From Paenibacillus sp. yr247 (GTDB lineage Bacteria > Bacillota > Bacilli > Paenibacillales > NBRC-103111), in the NCBI RefSeq assembly GCF_900103825.1, contig NZ_FNIF01000011.1, positions 62,001 to 126,000 on the forward strand: a stretch of DNA of 64,000 nucleotides. The letters run 5' to 3'. Positions 42,327 to 51,114 of the stretch are shown here, piece by piece. The notes below the pieces were generated by a model that ran no database searches, was not told where the DNA came from, and worked only from the letters and a program-made list of their open reading frames with translations. Position numbers and translations under genes: made by a program. Each line of letters starts with the position of its first letter. The first letter of the stretch is position 1.

Positions 42327-42356
42327 ACCTATCCATCTATTGGATAGGTTTTTTTG
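42327..42356 (+). terminator. Terminator after the second DUF1003 gene
   Basis: ACCTATCCA (42327-42335) pairs with TGGATAGGT (42341-42349) around a TCTAT loop, followed by seven T. Confidence 0.9.
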
Positions 42357-42406
42357 TTTTATTCGGGCCTTTTGTCCTATGCATTCTTGTGACTCTCCCT
42401 ATTTTT

Positions 42407-42439
42407 ACACATTTTTCACATTTCAATCACACTTCTATC
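42407..42439 (+). promoter_or_regulatory. Three imperfect 11-bp direct repeats before the second RND operon
   Basis: ACACATTTTTC, ACATTTCAATC and ACACTTCTATC follow one another at 42407, 42418 and 42429. The 11-bp phasing is that of OmpR/PhoB-type regulators, but the match among copies is imperfect. The start of the adaptor gene is 70 bases on. No regulator gene lies next to it. Confidence 0.35.
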
Positions 42440-42508
42440 ATCAATGTCAAATATGATGGAAGAGAGTATTTGCCCAAATGAATTGAAGTAGACGGAGGTT
42501 TCCATCCC

Positions 42509-44512
42509 ATGAGGAAGTACAGTTCACTCAAGAGTACCACAATCATCGCAGTCGTTACCGCGATAACCGTCACCATAGCGGGCTGCAGTACGGCAGCAAG
42601 CACCGCGAAACCAGGGGCAAACGGGCGATCGGGTACACGCCAAATGACAGTAGAAACACAAACTGTAAAATTATCGGACATCGGTGGCGGGCAAATATTT
42701 ACGGGCTCGATTACACCAGCCTTCACAACGAATCTTTCTTCCAAAGTGAGTGGCCGCATTACTTCCCTTGATGTGAATGTTGGGGATAAAGTGAAAGTCG
42801 GACAGTCTTTAGCGCACATTGATACGACAGTGCTTCAGCAATCCCTCGAACAGTCGAAAAGCGATCTTGCTTTAAGTCAAGTGCAGTATAATAAAACGGT
42901 GAATGATCAAACGAATAGTTTGGCTTTAGCTCAGAAAGCGCTCGCTGTTCAGCAAGCTGCTTACGAGAAAACCATCAATGATCAGAAGAATGCAGTCGCT
43001 CTCGCGCAAACCCAATTAAATAATGCCATAACGACGCAGCAAAACTCTATTGAAACAGCTAAACAAGGGGTTTCTACTGCACAGGTTGGATTCAGCAAAG
43101 CACAGACGGATGCGGCTACCGCAGTAACTGTCGCCCAAACAAACTTGAACTCGCAGTTGGACAGCTTATTAACAACACAGAATAATAATATTAATACATA
43201 CCAACTAAACGTACAACAAGCAGTTGCTGCCTATAATACAGCTGTACAGACAGGGAAAGACATTGACAATGCATTCGCCAAGTTGCAAAATGCACAACTT
43301 ACGCTGCAGCAAGCGCAGCAGTCCCAGTATAAAGATACACAATCGGCCCAGCAATCGTTGACCAGCTTGCAAAATGCGTTGTTGACCGCACAAAGCTCAC
43401 AAGCCGTGCAAGTTGCTCAGGAGACTTTGAATTCTGCGCTTTTAACGCTAGCTAACACGCAGGCAACGGCTGCAGCTCAGCTCGATCTCAGTCGTACGCA
43501 GCTTGCACAATCACAATCCTCTCAGGATATCACTAAAAATAGTGCGGAAGCTACGCTCGAGCAATCCAAGCAAGCGCTGAAAACAGCTCAGTCTACGGAT
43601 TCCTTGCAAGTAAGCGCTGCCCAGCTTCAGCAATCCCAAACCAAATTAAAAATCCTAAGCGAACAACTTCAGGATGGTGTGTTGACAAGCCCGGTTACAG
43701 GGATTGTAAGCTCGATTCTAGTTCCTGTCGGACAGAATACAGGGCAATCTGCTGTCATGTCCATTGCTACAGTAGATCCTGTTTTGGCAACAGTAAACAT
43801 ATCTGAGGCATCTATTGGCAAAATCAAAACGGGCTTATCCATGTCGGTTAAAATCCCTACTTTGAATAAATCATTTGACGGATTAGTTTATGCCATTCAT
43901 CCAACGATGGACCCTACGTCCAAATCTTTTCTGGTAGACATTAAAATTAATGATGATAACCATGAAGTATTACCTGGCATGTTTGCGGAATCTTCTCTCA
44001 AAAGTGAAGGCAAACAATCGATTGTAGTTCCTGCTGATGCGGTGCTAAGCCAGCCAAGTGGTAATGCTGTATATATTGTCAAAGATGGCAAAGCGTCGAA
44101 AGTGCTTGTGAAAATTGGTGTGATGACAAGCTCATCTTTTGAAATTACAAGCGGCCTGAAGGTTGGAGACGAGCTCGTTGTTAAAGGGCAAGAGCTGCTT
44201 TCCGATAACGTTCCGGTTCAGATTAACCAACCCGGACAAGACGCTGGTGCTGGCAAAGGCAGTGGACAAGGGGGCCAAGGTCAGGGCCAAGGTCAGGGCC
44301 AAGGCAAAAACGGAGGCCAAGGTCAAAGTGGCCAGGGGCAAGGTCAGGGCCAAAACAGAAGTGGTGGTCAAGGACAAGGCAAAACTGGAGGACAAGGCGG
44401 TCAGGGTCAAAATGGTCAAGGCACGCAAGGTAAGGGAGCTGACCCGTCAGGGGCAAAGCCGAGCGGCAATGGCGCTGACGCAGCAGCTCCGAAAGCGGGG
44501 GCTGGACAGTGA
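42509..44512 (+). CDS. RND adaptor lipoprotein with very long hairpin and Gly/Gln tail
   Basis: A 667-residue membrane fusion protein of the HlyD/AcrA type, about 250 residues longer than usual. Lipobox IAGC ends at Cys26. The first lipoyl half is GRITSLDVNVGDKVKVGQ. It is followed by an alpha-helical hairpin of about 275 residues (109-384) made of Gln/Ala/Thr/Asn-rich heptads. The second lipoyl half is DGVLTSPVTGIVSSILVPVG, then beta-barrel and membrane-proximal parts. From about residue 575 the chain becomes a Gly/Gln repeat tail (GQGQ, GQGG, then Gln-Gly-Lys-Asn units). It overlaps the RND gene by 4 bases. Antisense and other-frame long reading frames over the tail are composition effects. 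Confidence 0.92.
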   Translation: MRKYSSLKSTTIIAVVTAITVTIAGCSTAASTAKPGANGRSGTRQMTVETQTVKLSDIGGGQIFTGSITPAFTTNLSSKVSGRITSLDVNVGDKVKVGQSLAHIDTTVLQQSLEQSKSDLALSQVQYNKTVNDQTNSLALAQKALAVQQAAYEKTINDQKNAVALAQTQLNNAITTQQNSIETAKQGVSTAQVGFSKAQTDAATAVTVAQTNLNSQLDSLLTTQNNNINTYQLNVQQAVAAYNTAVQTGKDIDNAFAKLQNAQLTLQQAQQSQYKDTQSAQQSLTSLQNALLTAQSSQAVQVAQETLNSALLTLANTQATAAAQLDLSRTQLAQSQSSQDITKNSAEATLEQSKQALKTAQSTDSLQVSAAQLQQSQTKLKILSEQLQDGVLTSPVTGIVSSILVPVGQNTGQSAVMSIATVDPVLATVNISEASIGKIKTGLSMSVKIPTLNKSFDGLVYAIHPTMDPTSKSFLVDIKINDDNHEVLPGMFAESSLKSEGKQSIVVPADAVLSQPSGNAVYIVKDGKASKVLVKIGVMTSSSFEITSGLKVGDELVVKGQELLSDNVPVQINQPGQDAGAGKGSGQGGQGQGQGQGQGKNGGQGQSGQGQGQGQNRSGGQGQGKTGGQGGQGQNGQGTQGKGADPSGAKPSGNGADAAAPKAGAGQ

Positions 44513-47500
44513 AATTAGCTAATTTCTCCGTTCATCGTCCTGTCACCATCTTGATGATCATGATCGCGCTAGTTATTGTTGGTTCGATTGCTATTCCACT
44601 TTTACCGGTTGATCTTTACCCGAATTTGGAAATTCCATCAGCTACTGTATCTGTTTCTTGGAGTGGCGCATCGCCAGGACAGATCGAACAGCAAATTACG
44701 AAGCCAATCGAGAATGCGATGGCTACCGTTACAGGTGTAACTAGTATTTCATCCAACTCTCGGACAGGTTCAAGTAACGTTACCCTGCAATTTAATTATG
44801 GTACGAATATTGATCAGGCTACGCTAACGATGCGCGACAAATTGGACCGTGTACGAAGGCAGCTTCCTTCTGATGCGGATGCACCAGTCGTATCGCGTGT
44901 TGATCCGAACAGTACACCAATCATGACACTAGCCTTGTATGGCAAAACCGATCTGGTTACACTGCGCGACATTGCAGATAATATTGTTAGTCCTGATGTT
45001 CAGCGTTCGGATGGTGTTGCATCGGTTGGTGTCACCGGCGGGCGTGTCAGACAAATTCAAATTCTCGTTGAACCGAGCCGATTGCAGCAATACAATATCT
45101 CTTTCAATACATTGGTGTCAGCACTCGGCAATGATAATTCATCCATAGACGCCGGACTTGTCAATAAAGGGAGCCAATTGGTGCCTTTACATATTGATGG
45201 AGACTTTAAATCAACAGCGGATATCGGCAAAGTACAAGTTCAGCTTGGCCGGGGCCAAACGATCGCTCTGAGCGAGCTTGGCAAAATCATTGATACTTAC
45301 CAAGATGTTACGCTAGAAGCCCGCAAAGACGGTGAAGTCAGTGTTAGTCTCTCCGTGCTCAAGCAATCTGACGGGAACACGGTTTCCGTGTCTAGTAATA
45401 TTCAGAAGTCACTTCAAGATATACAATCCAAGCTCCCGGAAGGTATGCATATTGCGATATTGAATGATTCAGCCAAATTTATTCGCGATTCTTTACGTAC
45501 CGTTGTTGAGCATACCTTGCTCGGAGGCGCGTTTTCCGTCCTCATTTTGTTGTTTTTCTTGCGAAGCGTAAGAGCGACGCTAATTATCGGCGTCGTTATC
45601 CCAATTTCAATCATAAGCACATTTAGTATGATGTACTTCGGTCATCAAACGATTAACACCATTACGCTTGGGGGTCTAGCGCTTGGACTCGGTTCACTTG
45701 TAGACTTCGCTGTCGTTGTCTTGGAAAGTATTTTCCGCAAAAGACAAGAAGGCTTATCTCCCGAAGAAGCCGCCAAAGTGGGAACGGCCGAGGTGGGAAC
45801 AGCGGTTATGGCTTCGGCACTCGCACAGATTGCAGTTTTTGCGCCGACAGCATTTATCAGTGGCTTAGTGAAACAATTTTTCTGGCCTATGGCGCTTGTG
45901 GTTTGTTTTTCTCATATTGCCGCATGGTTTGCTGCCGTTACTTTAGTGCCTATGCTAGCGGCCAAAATTTTGCGCCGTAAGGTTGATGAAGAGCTGCCAG
46001 CCGGTAGAACTTTCAACCCTTTTATCTGGTTTGGTCGGGGGATGCAGCGTACAACTCATTTGTATAGCAGGCTGCTTCGGTGGTCGATGCTTCATCGCTG
46101 GGTCATTATCACTATTACAGTCGTGCTATTCGCTGCCAGCGTATACTCGGTTCGTTTCGTAGGTAGTGAGTTAACACCCAAAACAGACCAAGGGCAAGTC
46201 AACATAAATATTAACCTCCCGCAGGGTACGGACTTTGCTGTGACGAACAAAGTGGCTGCAACATTGGAGTCGAGATTGAAAGATGTGCCTGAAATAGACA
46301 CGGTCTTTACGTCTGTTGGTTCTGCTGGCGGAGGTGCATTCCAGTCCGCATCAACAAACACGGGTAGTATTCAAATAAGGCTGAAACCGCTCAGCGAAAG
46401 AAAGAAAAGCACTGACCAAGTAGCCGAGCAGATCCGGACGCTCACAACGGGCTTTGCTGGAGCTCAAATAGGTGTGAATGTCCCATCGGGTGTTCGACTG
46501 CCAGGTCTTGGTGGTGGCGGAAACTTTGGTGGCGGTGACATTCAAGTTAATTTATCTGGGCCGGATTTAGCGATCTTACAGAAGTTAGGTGATCTCGTCG
46601 CTCAAGAAATCACTTCAGTAGACGGCACACGAAATGTTCAAAATACGCTGGACCGTTCGATACCGCAATTTAATTTAACGATCGATCGCGATGCAGCGGC
46701 TCATTACGGCGTTTCGCTAAAAGACGTGATGACTGCCTTGCGTACGGCTTATCAGGGCAGTGTAGCTACACAGTTTAAAACAGCCAGCTCGCAAATTTCC
46801 GTTCTTGTGAAGTATCCGAATGATTTTACGAATAAGCTGGAAAATTTCAATAATGTGACGATTAATACCGCAGCTGGTACGGTTGTGCCTGTCAGTCTGA
46901 TTGCAAAGGTTGAACCGGGAACAGGTCCAGCGCAAATTCGCAGGCAAGATCAGAACCGTGCAGCTACTGTGCAAGCTTCCGTTTTTGGTGCTTCCGTTGG
47001 GGAAGTATCTGCGTTAGTGAAACAGAAAATCGATGCAATTCAACCGCCCGATGGTTATCAGGTTACTATGGGCGGTCAGCAAACTAGTCAGAACGATTCT
47101 TTTAAAAGCTTATACTTGATTCTGATCCTATCCATTGCTTTGGTGTACATGGTTATGGCCAGTCAGTTTGAATCATTGTACGGCCCGTTCATTATCATGT
47201 TCTCTCTGCCGCCTACATTCGTGGGCGCCATTCTCGGACTAATGGTGACACATCGAACCATTAATATGAACTCCATCATTGGAATGATTATGCTGATTGG
47301 GATTGTCGTTAATAATGCCATTGTATTAATTGATTATACGAACCAACTGCGAGCCAAAGGTATGCCGTTATTCGATGCTTTACTTGAAGCGGGTAAAGTT
47401 CGCTTGAGGCCTATTCTAATGACAACAGCGACTACCGTACTTGCGATGCTGCCGCTTGTCATTGGATTTGGCGACGGTGCTGAGACACAAGCTTCCATGG

Positions 47501-47661
47501 CGACAGTTGTTGCTTTTGGTTTGACCTTATCCACACTGATCACCTTAGTTCTGGTTCCAGTTGTTTATACACTGCTGGACAGTTGGAAAGATGGCATCGC
47601 GAGAAGATTTAAACGCAAACCTGCAATCGAGCAGGAGCACGGCACGACAGCCTCGTTATAG
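44509..47661 (+). CDS. RND superfamily efflux transporter (HAE type)
   Basis: A 1050-residue RND pump with the usual double repeat. The N-terminal FSVHRPVTILMIMIALVIVG is TM1. A porter-domain arrangement follows. TM4 reads GSLVDFAVVVLESIF: only one acidic residue, Asp399, is kept at the proton-relay position, the second being Phe400, unlike the Asp-Asp pair of the pump at 10261-13371. TM10 is MIGIVVNNAIVLIDYTNQL, also without the Lys of E. coli AcrB. The start is a GTG overlapping the adaptor stop by 4 bases. It is followed by the RCC1/SLH surface gene with a 42-base gap, which includes a small hairpin at 47670-47687. Confidence 0.94.
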   Translation: MKLANFSVHRPVTILMIMIALVIVGSIAIPLLPVDLYPNLEIPSATVSVSWSGASPGQIEQQITKPIENAMATVTGVTSISSNSRTGSSNVTLQFNYGTNIDQATLTMRDKLDRVRRQLPSDADAPVVSRVDPNSTPIMTLALYGKTDLVTLRDIADNIVSPDVQRSDGVASVGVTGGRVRQIQILVEPSRLQQYNISFNTLVSALGNDNSSIDAGLVNKGSQLVPLHIDGDFKSTADIGKVQVQLGRGQTIALSELGKIIDTYQDVTLEARKDGEVSVSLSVLKQSDGNTVSVSSNIQKSLQDIQSKLPEGMHIAILNDSAKFIRDSLRTVVEHTLLGGAFSVLILLFFLRSVRATLIIGVVIPISIISTFSMMYFGHQTINTITLGGLALGLGSLVDFAVVVLESIFRKRQEGLSPEEAAKVGTAEVGTAVMASALAQIAVFAPTAFISGLVKQFFWPMALVVCFSHIAAWFAAVTLVPMLAAKILRRKVDEELPAGRTFNPFIWFGRGMQRTTHLYSRLLRWSMLHRWVIITITVVLFAASVYSVRFVGSELTPKTDQGQVNININLPQGTDFAVTNKVAATLESRLKDVPEIDTVFTSVGSAGGGAFQSASTNTGSIQIRLKPLSERKKSTDQVAEQIRTLTTGFAGAQIGVNVPSGVRLPGLGGGGNFGGGDIQVNLSGPDLAILQKLGDLVAQEITSVDGTRNVQNTLDRSIPQFNLTIDRDAAAHYGVSLKDVMTALRTAYQGSVATQFKTASSQISVLVKYPNDFTNKLENFNNVTINTAAGTVVPVSLIAKVEPGTGPAQIRRQDQNRAATVQASVFGASVGEVSALVKQKIDAIQPPDGYQVTMGGQQTSQNDSFKSLYLILILSIALVYMVMASQFESLYGPFIIMFSLPPTFVGAILGLMVTHRTINMNSIIGMIMLIGIVVNNAIVLIDYTNQLRAKGMPLFDALLEAGKVRLRPILMTTATTVLAMLPLVIGFGDGAETQASMATVVAFGLTLSTLITLVLVPVVYTLLDSWKDGIARRFKRKPAIEQEHGTTASL

Positions 47662-47669
47662 GAATAAGC

Positions 47670-47687
47670 GCTTTCCAAAAGGAAAGC
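47670..47687 (+). repeat. Small hairpin between the RND gene and the RCC1/SLH gene
   Basis: GCTTTCC-AAAA-GGAAAGC, a perfect 7-bp stem with no T run. It would not end transcription but could stabilise the upstream mRNA or tune expression of the surface gene. Confidence 0.6.
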
Positions 47688-47703
47688 TCTAAGGAGAAGG
47701 AGC

Positions 47704-50559
47704 ATGAAAACAGTGAAACGTAATGTTACTTTCTGGCTGCTTGGTTTTCTGCTATTTAGTTCCTTTACGGCTTTCTCGGTATTTCCCGAGAAAGCTTGGG
47801 GGGATACAGTCAGCGCTACTGCCGGAACATCAGATATCAAACCCGCTTTTATCCAGCAAATCAGAGGTGGGAAAGGTTTCACGGTCATTTTGAAAAAAGA
47901 CGGGACTGTTTGGACATGGGGGAATAATCTTCGCGGTAAGCTGGGATCAGGGCTTAACAACCGCAATCAGGCAACACCCATAAGCGGATTATCAGGAATT
48001 ACCGCAATTGCGGTAGGTCAGTCTCACTCTTTAGCGCTCAAATCGGATGGTACTGTTTGGTCTTGGGGTGAGAACACATTCGGTCAGTTGGGCGATGGTA
48101 CAACGATGGATCGGTCATCACCTGTCCAAGTTGCTGATCTTACCCATGTTACGGCCATTTCGGCGGGTAACTTTCACTCTGTTGCAATCAAAGACGATGG
48201 TACAGCTTGGAGCTGGGGAGATAACACGTACGGCCAACTAGGTGACGGTACGAATAAAGCCCAAAATAAACCCGTCCAAGTAAAAGGCAATATCGTCTCC
48301 GTTAAATCAATAGCGAGCGGCGCTTACCATACGTTAGCGATTGATCAAGATGGCGTTGTATGGGCCTGGGGCGATAATTACTTTGGCGAGCTTGGCTATG
48401 GATATGATCAGAATCGATTGAATACGCCTATTATGGCTACAAACTCCAACTGGCATATTACACAAATCGCTGCCGGTTTCGATTTTTCTTTAGCTCTCAA
48501 GGACGACGGCACCGTACTAACGTGGGGGCTGATTGATTCTGATCCTACGGCCTTATATAATGCTGTAACGTCCAAAACGCAGGATGAACATAAATTCCCG
48601 GTTCTTGTCATCGGCTTGGAACACGTCACTCAAATAACGGCAGGGAATTCGCATGCTGTTGCTTTAAAGAATGATGGCAGCGTCTATACGTGGGGTGACA
48701 ATACCTCAGGTCAGCTGGGTGTAGGCACCGGTTATGATGGAAAAACGTGGAATCAAACTTTCCCTGACCATGTTAATGGTCTTCCCGAAATAGCGGGAAT
48801 AGGGGCAGGTTCCAATTTCACTTTTGCTATTGGTAAAGATGATAGTCTTTGGGCGTGGGGAAACAACAGTTATAGCCAACTGGGGGACAAGACGCTGAAC
48901 AACCAAGCTTCCCCCGTTCAAACGCAAGTGAATGTATGGCTGAATCCTCCGGTGCTCCAGCCAGGTGAAGGAACGCTTTTGATTAAAGCTCCCCAATTAC
49001 AACCCCTTACAGCGAGTGATAGTGATACATTTGTAATCAAAAATAATCGGTTGTTCGGTTGGGGAAGTAATACATTCGGTCAATTGGGAGATGGTACCCA
49101 TACCTCTATCATATCACCGGAAGCATTAAGTCTAGAAGGGATCGCTGCAATCGAAGCCGGTGATGCTCACACGGTGGCCGTAAAGCAGGATGGAAGCTTA
49201 TGGACATGGGGACAGAACTTCTTTGGGCAATTAGGTGATGGAACAACAACACCAAGCACGTCGCCTGTTCAAGTGAATTCATTGAACGGCGTTGTGTCCG
49301 CGGCCGCAGGAAGTAATCATACAATTGCGCTGCTTAATAATGGTTCCGTATGGAGTTTTGGTGACAATACGTATGGTCAACTTGGTCATGACAAATCAGC
49401 CTCGGCAAACCAAATTATCCAGCTATCGAATATTGTTGCCATCGCTGCGGGCTCCAATTTTAATTTGGCCTTAGAAAATACCGGGAAAATATGGGCCTGG
49501 GGCGATAATACCAGTGGACAGCTAGGGGATGGGACGCTTGCCAGCAAGCAGCAGCCTGTACAAATTACTGATCTAGCTGGTGTTGCAGCCATTACAGCCG
49601 GTAAAAACTTTGCACTTGCTTTAAAGGATGATGGCACGGTGTGGGCGTGGGGATACAACGCATTTGGACAATTAGGTGACGGAACAACTACTAATCAAAC
49701 GAAGCCTGTTCAAGTGACCACATTGCCTTCTATGAAATCCATTTATGCAGGTTCCTATCACAGCCTAGCGATCGCAAATGACGGAAGTGTGTGGGCTTGG
49801 GGCCAGAACCTTTTTGGTCAATTAGGCGATGGTGCTAAAATTAATCAAAATAAACCGGAACAAATTAAGGGTATTGTCAAAGCGGATGCCGCTGCCGCAG
49901 GTGGGACCCATAGTATGGTTAAAGAAATGGACGGCACGATCTGGACATGGGGAGGCAACTATACGGGCCAACTCGGGAACAATGCCTTAACCAATCGCAG
50001 CCTACCGGCAATCGTTACGGGATTAAGCGCTACTTTCAACGACTTGTCAGAACACTGGGCGAAAGATATTATTCTTCAAGCAGCGGAAAAAGGGTACGTG
50101 AATGGCTATAGCGACGGAAGCTTCCTTCCTGACCGCGCCATTACTAGAGGCGAATTTGTGAAGCTGGCTGTTACCGCCATGCATCTGCCAGTTGCTGCAG
50201 ATAAACCAGGCGGAGCCTGGTATCAGCCCTATATCGATGCTGTACAAAAGGCGGGATTCCTGCAAGCAGGCGACCTCCAAGAGGGCTGGGATCTTCCCAT
50301 AACTCGTCAGGAGATTGCGACAGTTGCCCTTCGTGCAGTAAGCCCGGATTTGCAAAAAAACAACACCGTTCTTGCGCCAAACTTTGTGATGAGCGGAGCA
50401 GTTAACAAAGGGATTTTACAAGGTTTAAGCGAAGGAAGGTTGGCGCCGGATGAGGCAACAACAAGAGCTCAAGCGGTTGTTGTCATGGAGCGTATTGGGA
50501 ATGTTCGGCAAGGCATGACGCTGCCAGTTGATCCGTTAGCTGTAGAACAAGCCAAGTAA
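47704..50559 (+). CDS. S-layer-anchored surface protein with 14 RCC1 repeats
   Basis: A 951-residue exported protein. A signal peptide ends near WGDTVSA (about residue 38). It is followed by 14 RCC1-type repeats with the W-x-W-G-x-N-x-x-G-Q-L-G-x-G pattern: seven in residues about 60-405, a linker of about 30 residues (NPPVLQPGEG...), and seven more in about 435-770. This predicts two seven-bladed beta-propellers in a row. The fifth repeat is degenerate (LTWGLIDSDP). The end (about 777-951) contains three SLH modules: FNDLSEHWAKDIILQAAEKG, then GWDLPITRQEIATVALRAV and LAPDEATTRAQAVVVMERI. These bind pyruvylated secondary wall polymer. The RBS is AAGGAGAAGGAG. Confidence 0.92.
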   Translation: MKTVKRNVTFWLLGFLLFSSFTAFSVFPEKAWGDTVSATAGTSDIKPAFIQQIRGGKGFTVILKKDGTVWTWGNNLRGKLGSGLNNRNQATPISGLSGITAIAVGQSHSLALKSDGTVWSWGENTFGQLGDGTTMDRSSPVQVADLTHVTAISAGNFHSVAIKDDGTAWSWGDNTYGQLGDGTNKAQNKPVQVKGNIVSVKSIASGAYHTLAIDQDGVVWAWGDNYFGELGYGYDQNRLNTPIMATNSNWHITQIAAGFDFSLALKDDGTVLTWGLIDSDPTALYNAVTSKTQDEHKFPVLVIGLEHVTQITAGNSHAVALKNDGSVYTWGDNTSGQLGVGTGYDGKTWNQTFPDHVNGLPEIAGIGAGSNFTFAIGKDDSLWAWGNNSYSQLGDKTLNNQASPVQTQVNVWLNPPVLQPGEGTLLIKAPQLQPLTASDSDTFVIKNNRLFGWGSNTFGQLGDGTHTSIISPEALSLEGIAAIEAGDAHTVAVKQDGSLWTWGQNFFGQLGDGTTTPSTSPVQVNSLNGVVSAAAGSNHTIALLNNGSVWSFGDNTYGQLGHDKSASANQIIQLSNIVAIAAGSNFNLALENTGKIWAWGDNTSGQLGDGTLASKQQPVQITDLAGVAAITAGKNFALALKDDGTVWAWGYNAFGQLGDGTTTNQTKPVQVTTLPSMKSIYAGSYHSLAIANDGSVWAWGQNLFGQLGDGAKINQNKPEQIKGIVKADAAAAGGTHSMVKEMDGTIWTWGGNYTGQLGNNALTNRSLPAIVTGLSATFNDLSEHWAKDIILQAAEKGYVNGYSDGSFLPDRAITRGEFVKLAVTAMHLPVAADKPGGAWYQPYIDAVQKAGFLQAGDLQEGWDLPITRQEIATVALRAVSPDLQKNNTVLAPNFVMSGAVNKGILQGLSEGRLAPDEATTRAQAVVVMERIGNVRQGMTLPVDPLAVEQAK

Positions 50560-50633
50560 ATGAGGAGTCATGATGTGCGCTTCTACCCATAATCAGGTAT
50601 ACTATAGCCTGCAGATGAAAAAGGGGTGACACG

Positions 50634-50930
50634 ATGTTCACAATTACGAGTTACACGGTTGAATTGGTGAAAGATCCGTTTAAGATTTTGACAGGACAGC
50701 GGTATGAATTTCTGATTGATATTGAGGTTGAGGAAGATGATGAGCTGCACTCCGATAGCGGCATATATATCAGAGCGATTTATAATGCGGAGGAAGGCAA
50801 ATCATCACTCATGAAGTATGAGTTGTATGAAAAAACGACGGAGCTTTATCTCGATTTCGAGTTGGAAGATGAAGAGGTTGCCATCGTAGCTGCTTTTTGT
50901 CAAGAGCATTTCCAGGAAGCTCTCGAATAA
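50634..50930 (+). CDS. Small acidic protein, DUF6509-like
   Basis: A 98-residue acidic cytosolic protein. The opening ITSYTVELVKDPFKILTGQR and the later YLDFELEDEEVAIVAAFCQE resemble, from memory, the DUF6509 family of Bacillales, whose function is unknown. The RBS is AAAGGGG, followed by TGACACG before the ATG. A possible -10 element, TATACT, lies at 50598-50603 with a poor -35. A very strong terminator follows. Confidence 0.75.
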   Translation: MFTITSYTVELVKDPFKILTGQRYEFLIDIEVEEDDELHSDSGIYIRAIYNAEEGKSSLMKYELYEKTTELYLDFELEDEEVAIVAAFCQEHFQEALE

Positions 50931-50942
50931 GCGCTGGATAGT

Positions 50943-50993
50943 AAAAAACAGTTATTCCAGGTGACGAGGTCATCTGGAATAACTGTTTTTTGT
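50943..50993. terminator. Very strong terminator
   Basis: AAAAAACAGTTATTCCAG pairs with CTGGAATAACTGTTTTTT: an 18-bp perfect stem with A and T runs on its two sides. Confidence 0.92.
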
Positions 50994-51114
50994 CATTTTT
51001 CCGAGTGTAGTGTAAAACTAGCTTTTACAGTAAGATGAATGTGAAAGGAGGAGGTTTCGGGCAATCAAGGCAAGTCCCGATATTTCTGGATTTCCCTAAT
51101 TATTTAGTTGGCCA

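Noticed and set aside
44132..44522. Lys/Val-rich and Leu/Thr-rich frames over the adaptor tail
   Set aside because: They result from reading the GGCCAAGGTCAG-type repeats in other frames; the adaptor frame is supported by its whole length.
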